From UBA2357 sp041916775 (GTDB taxonomy: Bacteria > Pseudomonadota > Gammaproteobacteria > Burkholderiales > Rhodocyclaceae), in the NCBI GenBank assembly GCA_041916775.1, contig JAYRYZ010000009.1, positions 62,001 to 126,000 of the forward strand: 64,000 nt of DNA. Reading direction: 5' to 3'. Position numbers and translations under genes: made by a program. Of this stretch, positions 46,465-55,162 are shown piece after piece (position 1 is the stretch's first letter; each line of letters opens with the position of its first letter). The notes under the pieces are model-generated. The model saw nothing but the letters and a program-made list of their open reading frames with translations, had not been told where the DNA came from and did not search any database.

Positions 46465-48066
46465 TCAAGCCTGCTGCCGCCCAGGCGGCGTGCGCGGCAA
46501 CCACACCCTGAAGACGCTACCCTCTCCGGGCGTGCTATCGACGTCGATGCGCCCGCCATGCGCGGTGACGATGTCCCACGCGAGCGACAGGCCAAGCCCG
46601 GTGCCCTGCCCGACCGCGCGGGTGGTGAAGAAGGGCTCGAACAGGCGCGCGCGCACTTCGTTGCTCATGCCGCAGCCGGTATCGGCGATCTCGAACCACA
46701 CAAGGGCCGCGTCCGCACCACTCCTCACGGTGAGCGTGCCCGGCCCCTCCATCGCCTGCTCGGCGTTCGCTACCAGACTCAGGATCACCTGGTTGATCTG
46801 CGCCGCAATGCAGGGCACCGGTGGCACCTCGCCGAGCGCCCGCACCACCGTGATGCGCTCGGCGAACGCATGCGCCGCGAGCGCGAGCGTGGTCTCGATC
46901 GCGGCGTTGATGTCCGTCGTTTGCCACGCCGCCTCGTCCACATGCGCGAAGCCACGCAGGTTCGCGACGATGCGAGTCACCCGCTCCAGACCGGCGTTCG
47001 ACTCCTTCAGCAGGTCGGTCAAGTCCTCGCGCAGGTAATCCAGGTCCGCCGCGACGAAATCCGCCTCGCCGGCCTTGCCATCGCGGCAACGCTCCGCGAG
47101 CGCGAGCAAGCTGCGCGCATAGTTGCCGAGCGTACCGAGGTTGGAACGGACGAAGCCCACCGGGTTGTTGATCTCGTGCGCGACACCCGCCGCCAGCTGG
47201 CCGACCGAGGCCATCTTCTCCGCCTGCAGGAGCCGGCTCTGCGCGCTCTCCAGCGCTCCCACGGTACCGACGAGCTCCAGCCAGCGCCGCCGCAGCATCT
47301 CCAGCAGCAACCAGCCCAGCGCCGCAACCACGATGAAGATCAGTCCATGGACGAAAGCTGCGCGCTGCACTGCGGCCTGCACCGCGCGCGCGATCGGCGC
47401 ATACGCCTGCGACACGCTGATGCCGCCGCGCACCTCTCCGACCTTGTAGCCTTGCTTTGCGTGGCAGGCGAGACACGGCTCGGTGACCGGCAGCGGCGCC
47501 ATGAAGCGCAACGCACGTGCAACGCCCTCGCCGACCACGCCGACCACCTCCTTCTCGCCACGCTCGAACGCGGTGAGCGCCACCCGCTCCCAGTCGTCCG
47601 GCGCATTCGCGGGCCGGATCGGGCGCAGGCTGGTGAGGCGGAACACCGCGCCCTGCTCCGATTCCGCCATGCTGGCGATCAGGCGCGTCATGTAGGCCGG
47701 GTTGATCATCGTCATCGCCACCCCGTCGGTGGTGACCACATCGCGACGCTCGTGCTCGAGGTAGGGGTTGGGCTGTGTCTGCGGCGTCACCGGCACGTAG
47801 ACGCCGCCATGGCTCGCGTTCCAGGCGCGCGTGAGCAGCACCATGTGGAACATGTTGCGCGCGCCCTCGAGCGCGACCTCCACCGCCTGCTTGCGGATCT
47901 GAGCGCCCTGCAACTGGAAGGACGCCACCAACACCGCCGCCCATACGAGCAGCGGCACCAGCCACCAGCGGCGCAGCCGAATCGCACTTGGCACGACAGA
48001 CTCAGCGGCCACAAACTGGGGGTCAACGCGGTCGGCAGACCATTGGCTTGCTGTATGAGCCTGCAT
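46465..48066 (-). CDS. Sensor histidine kinase with DUF3365 heme-type sensor domain
   Basis: The protein has about 533 residues. A membrane span (about 35-55) is followed by a periplasmic DUF3365/Tll0287-like domain (about 60-240) that contains a c-type heme motif CLACH at about residues 198-202. A second span (about 245-265), a coiled-coil linker, HisKA with the phospho-His near 297 (AAGVAHEINNPVGFV) and HATPase (ADTGCGMSNEVRARLFEPFFTT, GTGLGLS) complete it. It may sense redox state or a gas through the heme. Starts at 48108 (GTG) and 48066 (ATG) are both possible. No response regulator is adjacent. Confidence 0.85.
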   Translation of the reverse strand: MQAHTASQWSADRVDPQFVAAESVVPSAIRLRRWWLVPLLVWAAVLVASFQLQGAQIRKQAVEVALEGARNMFHMVLLTRAWNASHGGVYVPVTPQTQPNPYLEHERRDVVTTDGVAMTMINPAYMTRLIASMAESEQGAVFRLTSLRPIRPANAPDDWERVALTAFERGEKEVVGVVGEGVARALRFMAPLPVTEPCLACHAKQGYKVGEVRGGISVSQAYAPIARAVQAAVQRAAFVHGLIFIVVAALGWLLLEMLRRRWLELVGTVGALESAQSRLLQAEKMASVGQLAAGVAHEINNPVGFVRSNLGTLGNYARSLLALAERCRDGKAGEADFVAADLDYLREDLTDLLKESNAGLERVTRIVANLRGFAHVDEAAWQTTDINAAIETTLALAAHAFAERITVVRALGEVPPVPCIAAQINQVILSLVANAEQAMEGPGTLTVRSGADAALVWFEIADTGCGMSNEVRARLFEPFFTTRAVGQGTGLGLSLAWDIVTAHGGRIDVDSTPGEGSVFRVWLPRTPPGRQQA

Positions 48067-48236
48067 CTTGTAGGCGCATTCACTCAGGGATAATTCGCCA
48101 AGATACACTCACAGGGAGACGCCAACCACAACGTTCCTGGCTGCGAAGACCCTGAGAGGCTTGTCTCCTTCCGCTCCCCGAACTTGAGCGTGCTCAGTAT
48201 TGCCAGTCTTTGGACCAATGATTGGTCAAGACGGCT

Positions 48237-48256
48237 GAGCCGGGTTGCCCCGGCTC
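48237..48256. terminator. Hairpin downstream of the PEP-CTERM gene
   Basis: GAGCCGGG and CCCGGCTC form a perfect 8-bp stem with a 4-nt loop, 29 bp beyond the PEP-CTERM stop. A second palindrome, GACCAAT-N-ATTGGTC, follows at 48213-48227. Neither is followed by a clear T-run, so termination strength is uncertain. Confidence 0.5.
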
Positions 48257-48284
48257 ATCGTACAAAGAAACAAAGAACTCAAGT

Positions 48285-48959
48285 TCAGGCATCGACCTTT
48301 CTGCGGCGCGTCAAACCCAATCCGATTGCTGCAAGGCCAAGCAGTGCCAATGAGGAAGGCTCTGGTACGTCGTTACCTCCATCCTCGTACTCGACGCGGA
48401 TGAACACGTTTGCGCGATCAGGCGGGTTGTTAAATCCAGCGTAGGTGTAAGTCCACTGGTAGAGGCTGGAACCCTGGAGATGCAATCCGAACCAAGTATC
48501 CCCGGCACTGACGCTGTTTTTGAGGAGAGTCGTGATGTCGACGAGGTTGTCACCGAAAGCAACTGGTGCAAGCAGAGAACCGTAATTGATCAGTGGGGCA
48601 TTCCAGTTGTAGGTGAGGTTACCACTACCGCCGTTAAAACCGGTAACGGTCGCATTCTGGGACCCCACCGAGCCGTCAAGCAGTGAGAACCCCAGGGAGG
48701 CACCGATGATCGACTTCCCGGCAAGGCCGCCGATATTCACTTGGGCAACAGTCCGGCTAAAGTCAGAACGCTCAAGACCAAAGAGATGAGCCCATGAATC
48801 CTGGTACATGCCAAGAAAACCATCACCCGAATATGTGGCGAGTGTGTCATAACTCTGGTACTCGTTGAAGGTGCCGATGTCCGACAGATCATAGGTCACA
48901 ATGCCTGCATGGACCTGGAAGGCCATCAAACTTAGCAGAAGTGCCGAAAGTTTCTTCAT
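48285..48959 (-). CDS. PEP-CTERM sorting-domain protein
   Basis: The 224-residue exported protein has a signal peptide (about 1-18, FQVHA|GIVTYDLSDIG), a beta-rich body and a C-terminal PEP-CTERM signal: VPEPSSLALLGLAAIGLGLTRRRK, made of a Pro-Glu-Pro motif, a hydrophobic helix and a basic end. Exosortase and related factors recognise this signal and move the protein to the surface or the exopolysaccharide matrix. The exosortase must be encoded elsewhere. The gene and its flanks are visibly richer in A+T than the neighbourhood, which is common for surface proteins and may mean transfer. Confidence 0.88.
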   Translation of the reverse strand: MKKLSALLLSLMAFQVHAGIVTYDLSDIGTFNEYQSYDTLATYSGDGFLGMYQDSWAHLFGLERSDFSRTVAQVNIGGLAGKSIIGASLGFSLLDGSVGSQNATVTGFNGGSGNLTYNWNAPLINYGSLLAPVAFGDNLVDITTLLKNSVSAGDTWFGLHLQGSSLYQWTYTYAGFNNPPDRANVFIRVEYEDGGNDVPEPSSLALLGLAAIGLGLTRRRKVDA

Positions 48960-49183
48960 TTCTTGTCTCCGGTTACGAAATCACTGACAGCACTTAAGCA
49001 AAGCTCATGCCTTAAAAAAAGTTATATTTGAATCATCACCTTAAGAAACAATAAATTTCACAGATGTAAAAAATTCCGACATGCAGCACGTGCGGCTGTC
49101 TCAGCGTCCACCCCGAGCAGACCATTCGCAATTGCTGCAAATGGTCAGGACGAGCGGACACGCGGCCTTTGGAGCCGTCTCGG

Positions 49184-50158
49184 TCAGCGTGAAAAGATCC
49201 GCGGATCGGGCTTGCGCACCGGTGTCGCGCAGGCCTCGATCGGCACGCGCGGGACGGGGCAACGCCACAGGTCGTCGAGTGCAGCCTGGGTACGCTGCTG
49301 GAACGCGGCCCGGGTCTCGCCCTCACCCGGTCCCTGACCGGCGACAATCGCGCGGAGCTCGATCGTGTGCAGCGCGGGCGCAACCGGAAACGTGCTCTGG
49401 TAATGCACGACCATGCGGCGCTGGACGAGATCGACCGAGACGATGACCGGCCGCATCGGCACGGGGATCATCTCGCCGCTGCGGTAATGCAGCATCACGT
49501 AGGGTTCGGTGGGCGACGGCAGGCTGAGGTTCATCGCCTGACCTTTGCCAGGCTTAACCGAGAGAACGGCGCCCGGCGGCAGAAAGCCGTCGAGACGATG
49601 GCCGGCCTCGACCCGCTGCGACCCGACGCAAGGCACATAGGACCACTCGACATCGCGTGCCGCCTTGCCCACCACCATCATCTCGCCGCCCTCGATCTTG
49701 GTGAGCTGCGTGAGCTTCAGGCGCTTGCGGTCGGCGTCGCGCACTCCGTTCAGCGTGCCGCCATGAACGAAGATGGCGGTGGTCGGAAACCAGGTGTTGC
49801 GCATGTTGCCGATGCTGCCCTTGTCACCGCAGACCTTGTCGAGCGCCGGGTCGTCGGAGGCGGAGAGCGCGCCTTCCTGCTGCTGCGACACCACGAGCCT
49901 GCCACGTGCGTCGATATCGAAGCTCAGCTTGGCGTTCCAGGTGTAGTAGTCCTGACCCGCCACGGCGCTGCACGCGCCGTCGCAGGTGAGCAGCACCGCG
50001 GGCATGGGGGTGAAGTTCACCACCTCCGGCCCCGACGCTTGCGGCGGCTGCGTCGGCGCCGCCTCCATGGGCGGCTCGACCGGGACGGTCGCGCAGGCCT
50101 TGAGCAGGAGCGCAGCGAGGATCGCGCTGGCAGCGCGTGTGAGGCGGGCGTTGTTCAT
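49184..50158 (-). CDS. Predicted lipoprotein of unknown function
   Basis: The 324-residue protein has a lipoprotein-type signal (AILAALLLKAC, Cys about residue 22), a Pro-rich linker (about 25-45) and a body with several cysteines (CDGAC, VCGDKG, VPCVGS, RCPVP, EACATP) that I cannot assign to a family. A possible -10 element (TATAAT on the minus strand) is at 50206-50211. It lies apart from its neighbours and is probably a single-gene unit. Confidence 0.6.
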   Translation of the reverse strand: MNNARLTRAASAILAALLLKACATVPVEPPMEAAPTQPPQASGPEVVNFTPMPAVLLTCDGACSAVAGQDYYTWNAKLSFDIDARGRLVVSQQQEGALSASDDPALDKVCGDKGSIGNMRNTWFPTTAIFVHGGTLNGVRDADRKRLKLTQLTKIEGGEMMVVGKAARDVEWSYVPCVGSQRVEAGHRLDGFLPPGAVLSVKPGKGQAMNLSLPSPTEPYVMLHYRSGEMIPVPMRPVIVSVDLVQRRMVVHYQSTFPVAPALHTIELRAIVAGQGPGEGETRAAFQQRTQAALDDLWRCPVPRVPIEACATPVRKPDPRIFSR

Positions 50159-50205
50159 GGCGGATCCTCTTCAGGTTGGCAAGCAGGCGCCGAGCGTGTC
50201 GCGGC

Positions 50206-50211
50206 ATTATA
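50206..50211 (-). promoter_or_regulatory. Candidate -10 box of the lipoprotein gene
   Basis: A perfect TATAAT on the minus strand lies 48 bp before the ATG at 50158, inside CCACCTATAATGCC. No matching -35 hexamer is seen. Confidence 0.4.
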
Positions 50212-50341
50212 GGTGGGCGGAAAGGGTGGCGCGACTCGTGCGAAAACGCATGCCCCAACGCGTGCCGCCTGTCTCACTCGGCACGCTACCTTGTAGCACC
50301 CGCGCGTCGTCGCAGCTCCGCGCCGGCAGCCGAGCACGTGC

Positions 50342-51127
50342 TCAACGTGCCACGACCTCCAGGATGGGTACCGGCGTGACCGCGCTCGGCTGCTGGAAGG
50401 GGTTGCCCTGGATGAGGACGATGGCGGCGGTGGGCGCGGCGGCGAGCGCGAACAGCAGCATTGAGGCGAACGCGGCGCGTGGCCTGTCGACATGTACCAG
50501 CGCCACCGACAACAGCGTGAGCAAACCGAGGAAGCCCATGCCCAGCCACTTCAGCGGGTTCACATGGGTCTGGCTGAGTGCGACGCGCTGGTCGCGTTCA
50601 TCCAGCGCCTCGCCTGCGCGCGCGAGCATCGCCGCCTGCAGGGTGGCACCCAGGGCGTTGCCGACCGCGTCGCTCGCGACCAGATGCAGCAGCGCATCGG
50701 CTTCGGCACGTACTGCAGGGCTCTCGTGACGCCGGGCGAGCAACGGCCATTCGTCCGCGCTAGCACGCGCATAGCCATCGACACGATCGCGCAGGGCGGT
50801 GCGCAGCGGCTCCTGCAGCCGCTCGCCGAGGGTATGGATGCTGTTCAGCGCCATCGCCTCGCGGTACACCGCCTTCATCGCGCGATCGTGCGCACTCCAG
50901 GTGTCGTTGGCGAGAAACGCGAGCGTGAGCGCGAAAAGCACGCCGATGATGTTGATGAAGGGCGGTACGACCCCAGCGAGCGATTGCACCAGCGGCGCGC
51001 TGCGACGCCACTGCAGCAGCCACTGCACGACGCCGAGCGCAACGAAGGTGCCGACGACGGCAATCGTCGCGTAACCGTAGTGATCGTAGGTCTGCCAACC
51101 GGCGAGTGTGGAGGTAACGACCTGCAT
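50342..51127 (-). CDS. DUF4239 bestrophin-like membrane protein
   Basis: The 261-residue protein has two N-terminal (about 18-38, 50-72) and two C-terminal (about 190-230) membrane segments around a soluble helical region. VPPFINIIGVLFALTLAFLANDTW is typical of DUF4239, a family distantly related to bestrophin channels. An ion-channel role is suggested by fold only. It stands alone between the lipoprotein gene and the two-component kinase. Confidence 0.78.
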   Translation of the reverse strand: MQVVTSTLAGWQTYDHYGYATIAVVGTFVALGVVQWLLQWRRSAPLVQSLAGVVPPFINIIGVLFALTLAFLANDTWSAHDRAMKAVYREAMALNSIHTLGERLQEPLRTALRDRVDGYARASADEWPLLARRHESPAVRAEADALLHLVASDAVGNALGATLQAAMLARAGEALDERDQRVALSQTHVNPLKWLGMGFLGLLTLLSVALVHVDRPRAAFASMLLFALAAAPTAAIVLIQGNPFQQPSAVTPVPILEVVAR

Positions 51128-51259
51128 GGGTGGTGTGGCCGGCAGCGCCGGCCCTGTGGTTGTGGGTTGGCCGCAATGGTCTCACATTGGCGCGCCACGG
51201 CGACCGTCACACCCTGGAATCGCCGCCCCATCGCCGCCCCATCGCCGCTGCACCGCTGC

Positions 51260-52831
51260 TCACGCGGCGCCGCTTGCCGCGCCGGCGGCAAAACGCACGC
51301 TCACCCGCAGCCCACCCAGCGGGCTGTCGCCGAGCGCGATCCTGGCACCGTGCAGTTGCACCACCCGGGCGACGATGCTGAGCCCCAGCCCCGCTCCATG
51401 CGCCGGGCCCTGGTGGAAGAAGCGCTCGAACACCTTGTCGCGCAGCGCGACGGGAATACCCGGGCCGCTGTCCTCGACGCAGAGCTCGACGCCATCCCTG
51501 CCCGCACGCAGGGTGACGCGGATCGTGCCCTGGTCCGGCGCGTGGCGGATCGCGTTACCGACGAGGTTCTGCACCATGATCGCGAGGCTGGGCGCGTCCG
51601 CCGGCAGGTGAAAGTCATGCTTGCCGGCTGCCGCGTCCGCCTCGTCCGCTTCGTCGGCTTCCAGCGTCAGATCCTGGCCACGCGCGAGCGCGAGCGGGAT
51701 CAGCTCGGCCACCTCGTTACGTGCGAGCGCGAGCAGATCGCAATCCTGCATCCGGGATTGCACCGCGTTCGGTTCGAGCCGCGCCAGGGTCAAGAGCTGC
51801 GCAACCACGCGGGTCGCCCGCTGCACACCCGCATCGAGCTGGCGCAGAGCCTCTTCCCGGTCAGCCGGATCGCGCGTCTGCAATGCATTCTGCGCGTGGA
51901 TGCGGAGCACCGCGAGCGGCGTACGCAGCTCGTGCGCCGCATCGGCGAGAAAGCGCTTCTCGCGCTCCAGCAGCATCGTCACCTGCAGCAGCAGGCGGTT
52001 CAGCGCCGCCACGATCGGCTCCAGCTCGGACGGCAGCGGCGCGAGCAGCAGCGGTGCAAGATTGTCCGGGTCGCGGTCCTTCAGCCGCTGTGCCACCAGA
52101 CCCAGCGGCCGCAGCCCCCAGCCCACCGCGAGCCACACCATCAACGCGAGTAGCGGCACGCCGATCAGGTCGGGGACCAGGCTGCGCAGCGCAACCTTGG
52201 TGACGAGCTCACCGCGCAGGTCGTCACGCTCGCCGACCACGATCCAGTGCGCGTCCGCCGCATCGTGCAGCACGAAGAGACGCCAGCCACGCCCATCCAC
52301 CTGCAGTCGGTGAAAGCCGAGTAGCCCGTCGGCCAGGGTCGAAAGCGGCATGACCGACCGCGTGCCGGGTGCGTCGGGTATACCGTGCGAGTTCAGAGTC
52401 CTGTCCGGCGCGCCGGCCGCGCCTTCAGGTCGACGTCGCGCGTCGCTCAGCAACTGGTCGATTGCGCCGGCCGGCAGGCTTGCCCATTGCAGCACCGACT
52501 GCCCGGCCTCGTCGAGCACGAGGAAGCCGAGCTTGCTCTCGTACTCGTGCCCGAGGCGCTGCGCCTCCGCGTCTTCGGCCTCGACCGCATGCGCCTCCTC
52601 ATTCAACGCGAACGCCGCATCCAGCGACGCCTGCAGCGCGCCGCGCGCCTCGGCGGACATGTCGCGGCCCACCATGCCGGCGAGAAGGCGCGCGTACTGC
52701 GCGAGCTGGGCGTCGAACAGTTCCTCGATCTCGTGCTGGGCATCGCGATAGCTGATCAGGGCGATCACGCTCAGCACGACGCTGAGGAGCCCGAGCACCA
52801 GCAGCAGGACACGGCGCCGGATGGATCGCAT
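51260..52831 (-). CDS. Sensor histidine kinase of a QseC/PmrB/TctE-type system
   Basis: The 523-residue kinase has a first membrane span (about 8-28), a periplasmic sensor (about 30-190) and a second span (about 200-222). A HAMP-like linker follows, then HisKA with phospho-His near 300 (FLADAAHELRTPLAVLR) and HATPase (GNAIRHAP, DSGPGIP, GAGLGLSIV). It is the partner of the response regulator upstream. In related systems the two genes overlap by TGATG, but here a 142-bp MITE-like element separates them. The start has only a weak ribosome binding site, so its translation may now be reduced. Confidence 0.9.
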   Translation of the reverse strand: MRSIRRRVLLLVLGLLSVVLSVIALISYRDAQHEIEELFDAQLAQYARLLAGMVGRDMSAEARGALQASLDAAFALNEEAHAVEAEDAEAQRLGHEYESKLGFLVLDEAGQSVLQWASLPAGAIDQLLSDARRRPEGAAGAPDRTLNSHGIPDAPGTRSVMPLSTLADGLLGFHRLQVDGRGWRLFVLHDAADAHWIVVGERDDLRGELVTKVALRSLVPDLIGVPLLALMVWLAVGWGLRPLGLVAQRLKDRDPDNLAPLLLAPLPSELEPIVAALNRLLLQVTMLLEREKRFLADAAHELRTPLAVLRIHAQNALQTRDPADREEALRQLDAGVQRATRVVAQLLTLARLEPNAVQSRMQDCDLLALARNEVAELIPLALARGQDLTLEADEADEADAAAGKHDFHLPADAPSLAIMVQNLVGNAIRHAPDQGTIRVTLRAGRDGVELCVEDSGPGIPVALRDKVFERFFHQGPAHGAGLGLSIVARVVQLHGARIALGDSPLGGLRVSVRFAAGAASGAA

Positions 52832-52834
52832 CAG

Positions 52835-52976
52835 AGCCTGTGAATAAATCTGTTGCGCGAACCGATTGTTGCGTTGCTCACTCGCTCACTCCTCGCCTAT
52901 CTATCTGATTTGTCTCGTCGTTCGCTCGCTCGCGCCTTGCACTCGGCGCTGCTCGCGACGATCTCTTCACAAGCGC
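52835..52976. mobile_element. 142-bp MITE-like insertion between response-regulator and kinase genes
   Basis: Near-terminal inverted repeats GCCTGTGAATAAATC (52836-52850) and, reversed, GCTTGTGAAGAGATC (52960-52974) match at 12 of 15 positions. The element is flanked by a 4-bp direct repeat TCAG (52831-52834 and 52977-52980). The interior has repeated CGCTCGCT/CACTCGCTCACT tracts and no gene. Removing one TCAG plus the element restores a classical TGATG stop-start overlap between regulator and kinase, which strongly supports insertion. No second copy is seen in the window. Confidence 0.72.
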
Positions 52977-53636
52977 TCAGGCCTTGTCCACCATGTAGCC
53001 CACGCCGCGCACCGTGCGGATCAGCTCCGGATAGAGCTTCTTGCGCAGGTGGTGGATGTGCACTTCGAGCGTGTTGCTCTCGGATTCGTCGTCCCAGCCG
53101 TAGAGTGCCTGCTGGAGCTTGTCGCGCGTAAGCACCCGGCCCGGCTGGGCCAAGAGTTCGTGCAGCAGCAGGAACTCCTTGCGCTGCAGGGTCACCGGCT
53201 CGCCGCGGCAGGACACCTGCTGGGCGGCCGGATCGAGCACGACATCGCGATAGGTGAGCGTGGGCTGCGGCCGGTTGAAGCTGCGCCGCAGCAGGGCGCG
53301 CAGGCGTGCCTTGAGTTCGTCCACATCGAAGGGCTTGACGAGGTAGTCGTCCGCGCCTGCATCCAGCCCGGCGATGCGGTCGGTGGTCGCATCGCGTGCG
53401 GTCAGGACCAGCACCGGCACCGGGTTGGCGGCGGCGCGCAACTGGCGGAGCACCTCGAGACCATCCATCTGCGGCAGTCCGAGATCCAGCACCGCCAGGC
53501 CGAAATCCTCGTTGCGCAGCGCGTGCAGCGCGCTCGCGCCGTCCTGCAGCCAATCCACCGTATAGCCTTCGGGCTTGAGGGCCATGCGGATGCCCTCGCC
53601 CAACGCGACATCGTCTTCAACCAGCAGGATGCGCAT
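52977..53636 (-). CDS. OmpR-family response regulator (QseB/PmrA type)
   Basis: The 219-residue protein has a receiver domain (about 1-115) with acidic Asp8/Asp9, the phospho-Asp at about 51 (VLDLGLPQMDG) and the LVKPFD Lys. A winged-helix DNA-binding domain (about 125-219) contains the QseB/PmrA-like ALYGWDDESESNTLEVHIHHLRKKL. Such regulators bind paired TTAA half-sites 11 bp apart, and such a pair lies before the first gene of this operon (58108-58124). It lies 16 bp after the TPR gene. Its stop codon is at the edge of the MITE-like element. Confidence 0.92.
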   Translation of the reverse strand: MRILLVEDDVALGEGIRMALKPEGYTVDWLQDGASALHALRNEDFGLAVLDLGLPQMDGLEVLRQLRAAANPVPVLVLTARDATTDRIAGLDAGADDYLVKPFDVDELKARLRALLRRSFNRPQPTLTYRDVVLDPAAQQVSCRGEPVTLQRKEFLLLHELLAQPGRVLTRDKLQQALYGWDDESESNTLEVHIHHLRKKLYPELIRTVRGVGYMVDKA

Positions 53637-53652
53637 CGTCTCGCATGCCTCG

Positions 53653-54333
53653 TCAGTTCAGTTGGGCCTGCACGCGCTTCAGGAGCTCGCGGGCCTCGGC
53701 ACGCCGCCCGGCATCCGCGCTCTCGCGCCCGGGACGGTCGGGGGCCGCCAGGGCCTTTTCGAGCGCCACCTTCGCCTCGGCATGACGCCCTTCACGGTGC
53801 AGGAAGTCGCCGTAGAAGTAGTTCGGGTCGATGCCGTCGGGGTTGAGCGCGAGCGCCTTCCTGAGCATCGCCTCGGCCTGATCGTCGTCACCGAAACCGA
53901 TCGGCCAACCGGGTACCTGATAGTACAGGCTTCCCAGGCTGGTGTAGGCCGATCCGTCGAGCGCCGCCGCGTCCAGGGCCAGCGCGCGCTCCAGCTCCGC
54001 CTTGGCCGCCTTCACCAGGTCGAGCGCCCCGAGGCCGCCCTTGGCCCCGGCCCAGGTGCTGAGAATGATGCCGTGCCAGATGCGCAGCTCGGCGGCGGCG
54101 GGTTCGCCCGCAACGATCTGGGCAGCCTTCTCGGCGAGTTCGGCGAAGGCCGCCTCGCGCTCGGACGCCGGCAGCTGATAGTTGATCTCGGCCCAGCGGC
54201 CCTGCAGCGCGCCGAGCTGGGAGTGGGCGCTCGGGCTCAGCGCCAGCGCCGCCGGTACGAGCGCGAGCAGCGCGGCGCCCAGCGCGAGTCGTTCGAACGT
54301 CTTTCTTGCGGTGTTCCTTGCGGCAGAGATCAT
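53653..54333 (-). CDS. Exported TPR-repeat protein
   Basis: The protein has about 226 residues with a signal peptide (about 1-32, VPAALA) and several TPR-like helix pairs (for example AELERALALDAAALDGSAYTSLGSLYYQ and EAMLRKALALNPDGIDPNYFYGDFLHREGRHAEA). It is probably a periplasmic scaffold. GGAG precedes paired ATGs at 54336 and 54333. It is part of the seven-gene unit, with the SDR 15 bp upstream and the response regulator 16 bp downstream. Confidence 0.83.
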   Translation of the reverse strand: MISAARNTARKTFERLALGAALLALVPAALALSPSAHSQLGALQGRWAEINYQLPASEREAAFAELAEKAAQIVAGEPAAAELRIWHGIILSTWAGAKGGLGALDLVKAAKAELERALALDAAALDGSAYTSLGSLYYQVPGWPIGFGDDDQAEAMLRKALALNPDGIDPNYFYGDFLHREGRHAEAKVALEKALAAPDRPGRESADAGRRAEARELLKRVQAQLN

Positions 54334-54348
54334 CATGCGGGCTCCAGT

Positions 54349-55152
54349 TCAGGGTTCGATTCGGGACAAAGGTCTGGCAAAGCGTTTGATCACCGGCAGC
54401 TGTTTGCGCAGGGCCTGGTCCACCAGGCGTGGCAGCAGGCCGTTGAGGCGCACGAAGAGCTTCTCCGGCCAGCCAAGGTAGTGTTCCTCGCGCTCGCGCC
54501 GGATGGCATCGACGAGCTGCGCCGCGACCGCCTCGGGCGCATCCATCGCCACGCCCAGTTCGGCGTTCATCGCCACGACAGGCGCGCTGTTCATCTGCGT
54601 GCGGGTTGCGCGCGGCGCGACGTAGAGCACCTTCACGCGGCTGTCCGCGAGCTCGCGCCGCAGGGCCTCGGAAAACCCGCGCACCGCGAACTTGCTCGCG
54701 CAATAGGCGGCAAAACCGGGATAGCCGATGGAGCCGAAGGTGGAGCCCACGTTGACCAGCAGGCCGCCCGGCGCCTGGCGCAGCAGCGGCAGGACGAGGC
54801 GCGTGAGCTGCATCGTGGCGGTGAGGTTGATCGCCACCATGGCCTCGAGCGCATCGTCGTCGTGATCCTCGAGCAAGGTGAATTGACTCACGCCGGCCGC
54901 GTTGACCAGGCAGTCGAGCCTTCCGAGTGCGCGCGCGGCGGCGAGCACGGCCTCGCGGCCGGCACGCGTACCGAGATCGGCGCCGACCAGCGTCACCTGG
55001 CCGGGATGAGACGCAGCGAGTGCCTCGAGAGGCTCGGTGTGGCGCGCGACCAGCAGCAGCCGCGCACCGCCGGCACAGAGCTGGCGTGCGAGCGCCTGGC
55101 CGATGCCGCCGCTCGCGCCGGTGACGAGTACGGTTGCGCGTGAGAGGTCCAT
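54349..55152 (-). CDS. Short-chain dehydrogenase/reductase
   Basis: The 267-residue classical SDR has cofactor motif TGASGGIG at about residues 11-18, NAAG at about 84-87, and catalytic Tyr150-x3-Lys154 (AAYCASKFAVRGFSEALRRE) with the Ser in VNVGSTFGSIGYP. It should reduce or oxidise a carbonyl or alcohol with NAD(P)H. The C-terminal hydrophobic, basic end suggests membrane contact. The start at 55152 lies 10 bp after the stop of the heme-oxygenase-fold gene and gives the usual SDR N-terminus. Confidence 0.9.
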   Translation of the reverse strand: MDLSRATVLVTGASGGIGQALARQLCAGGARLLLVARHTEPLEALAASHPGQVTLVGADLGTRAGREAVLAAARALGRLDCLVNAAGVSQFTLLEDHDDDALEAMVAINLTATMQLTRLVLPLLRQAPGGLLVNVGSTFGSIGYPGFAAYCASKFAVRGFSEALRRELADSRVKVLYVAPRATRTQMNSAPVVAMNAELGVAMDAPEAVAAQLVDAIRREREEHYLGWPEKLFVRLNGLLPRLVDQALRKQLPVIKRFARPLSRIEP

Positions 55153-55162
55153 GTCCGCGTCC

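Noticed and set aside
52860..52960. CRISPR-like tandem repeats (CGCTCGCT, CACTCGCT)
   Set aside because: The repeats are short, irregular and without spacers. They are the interior of the MITE-like element.
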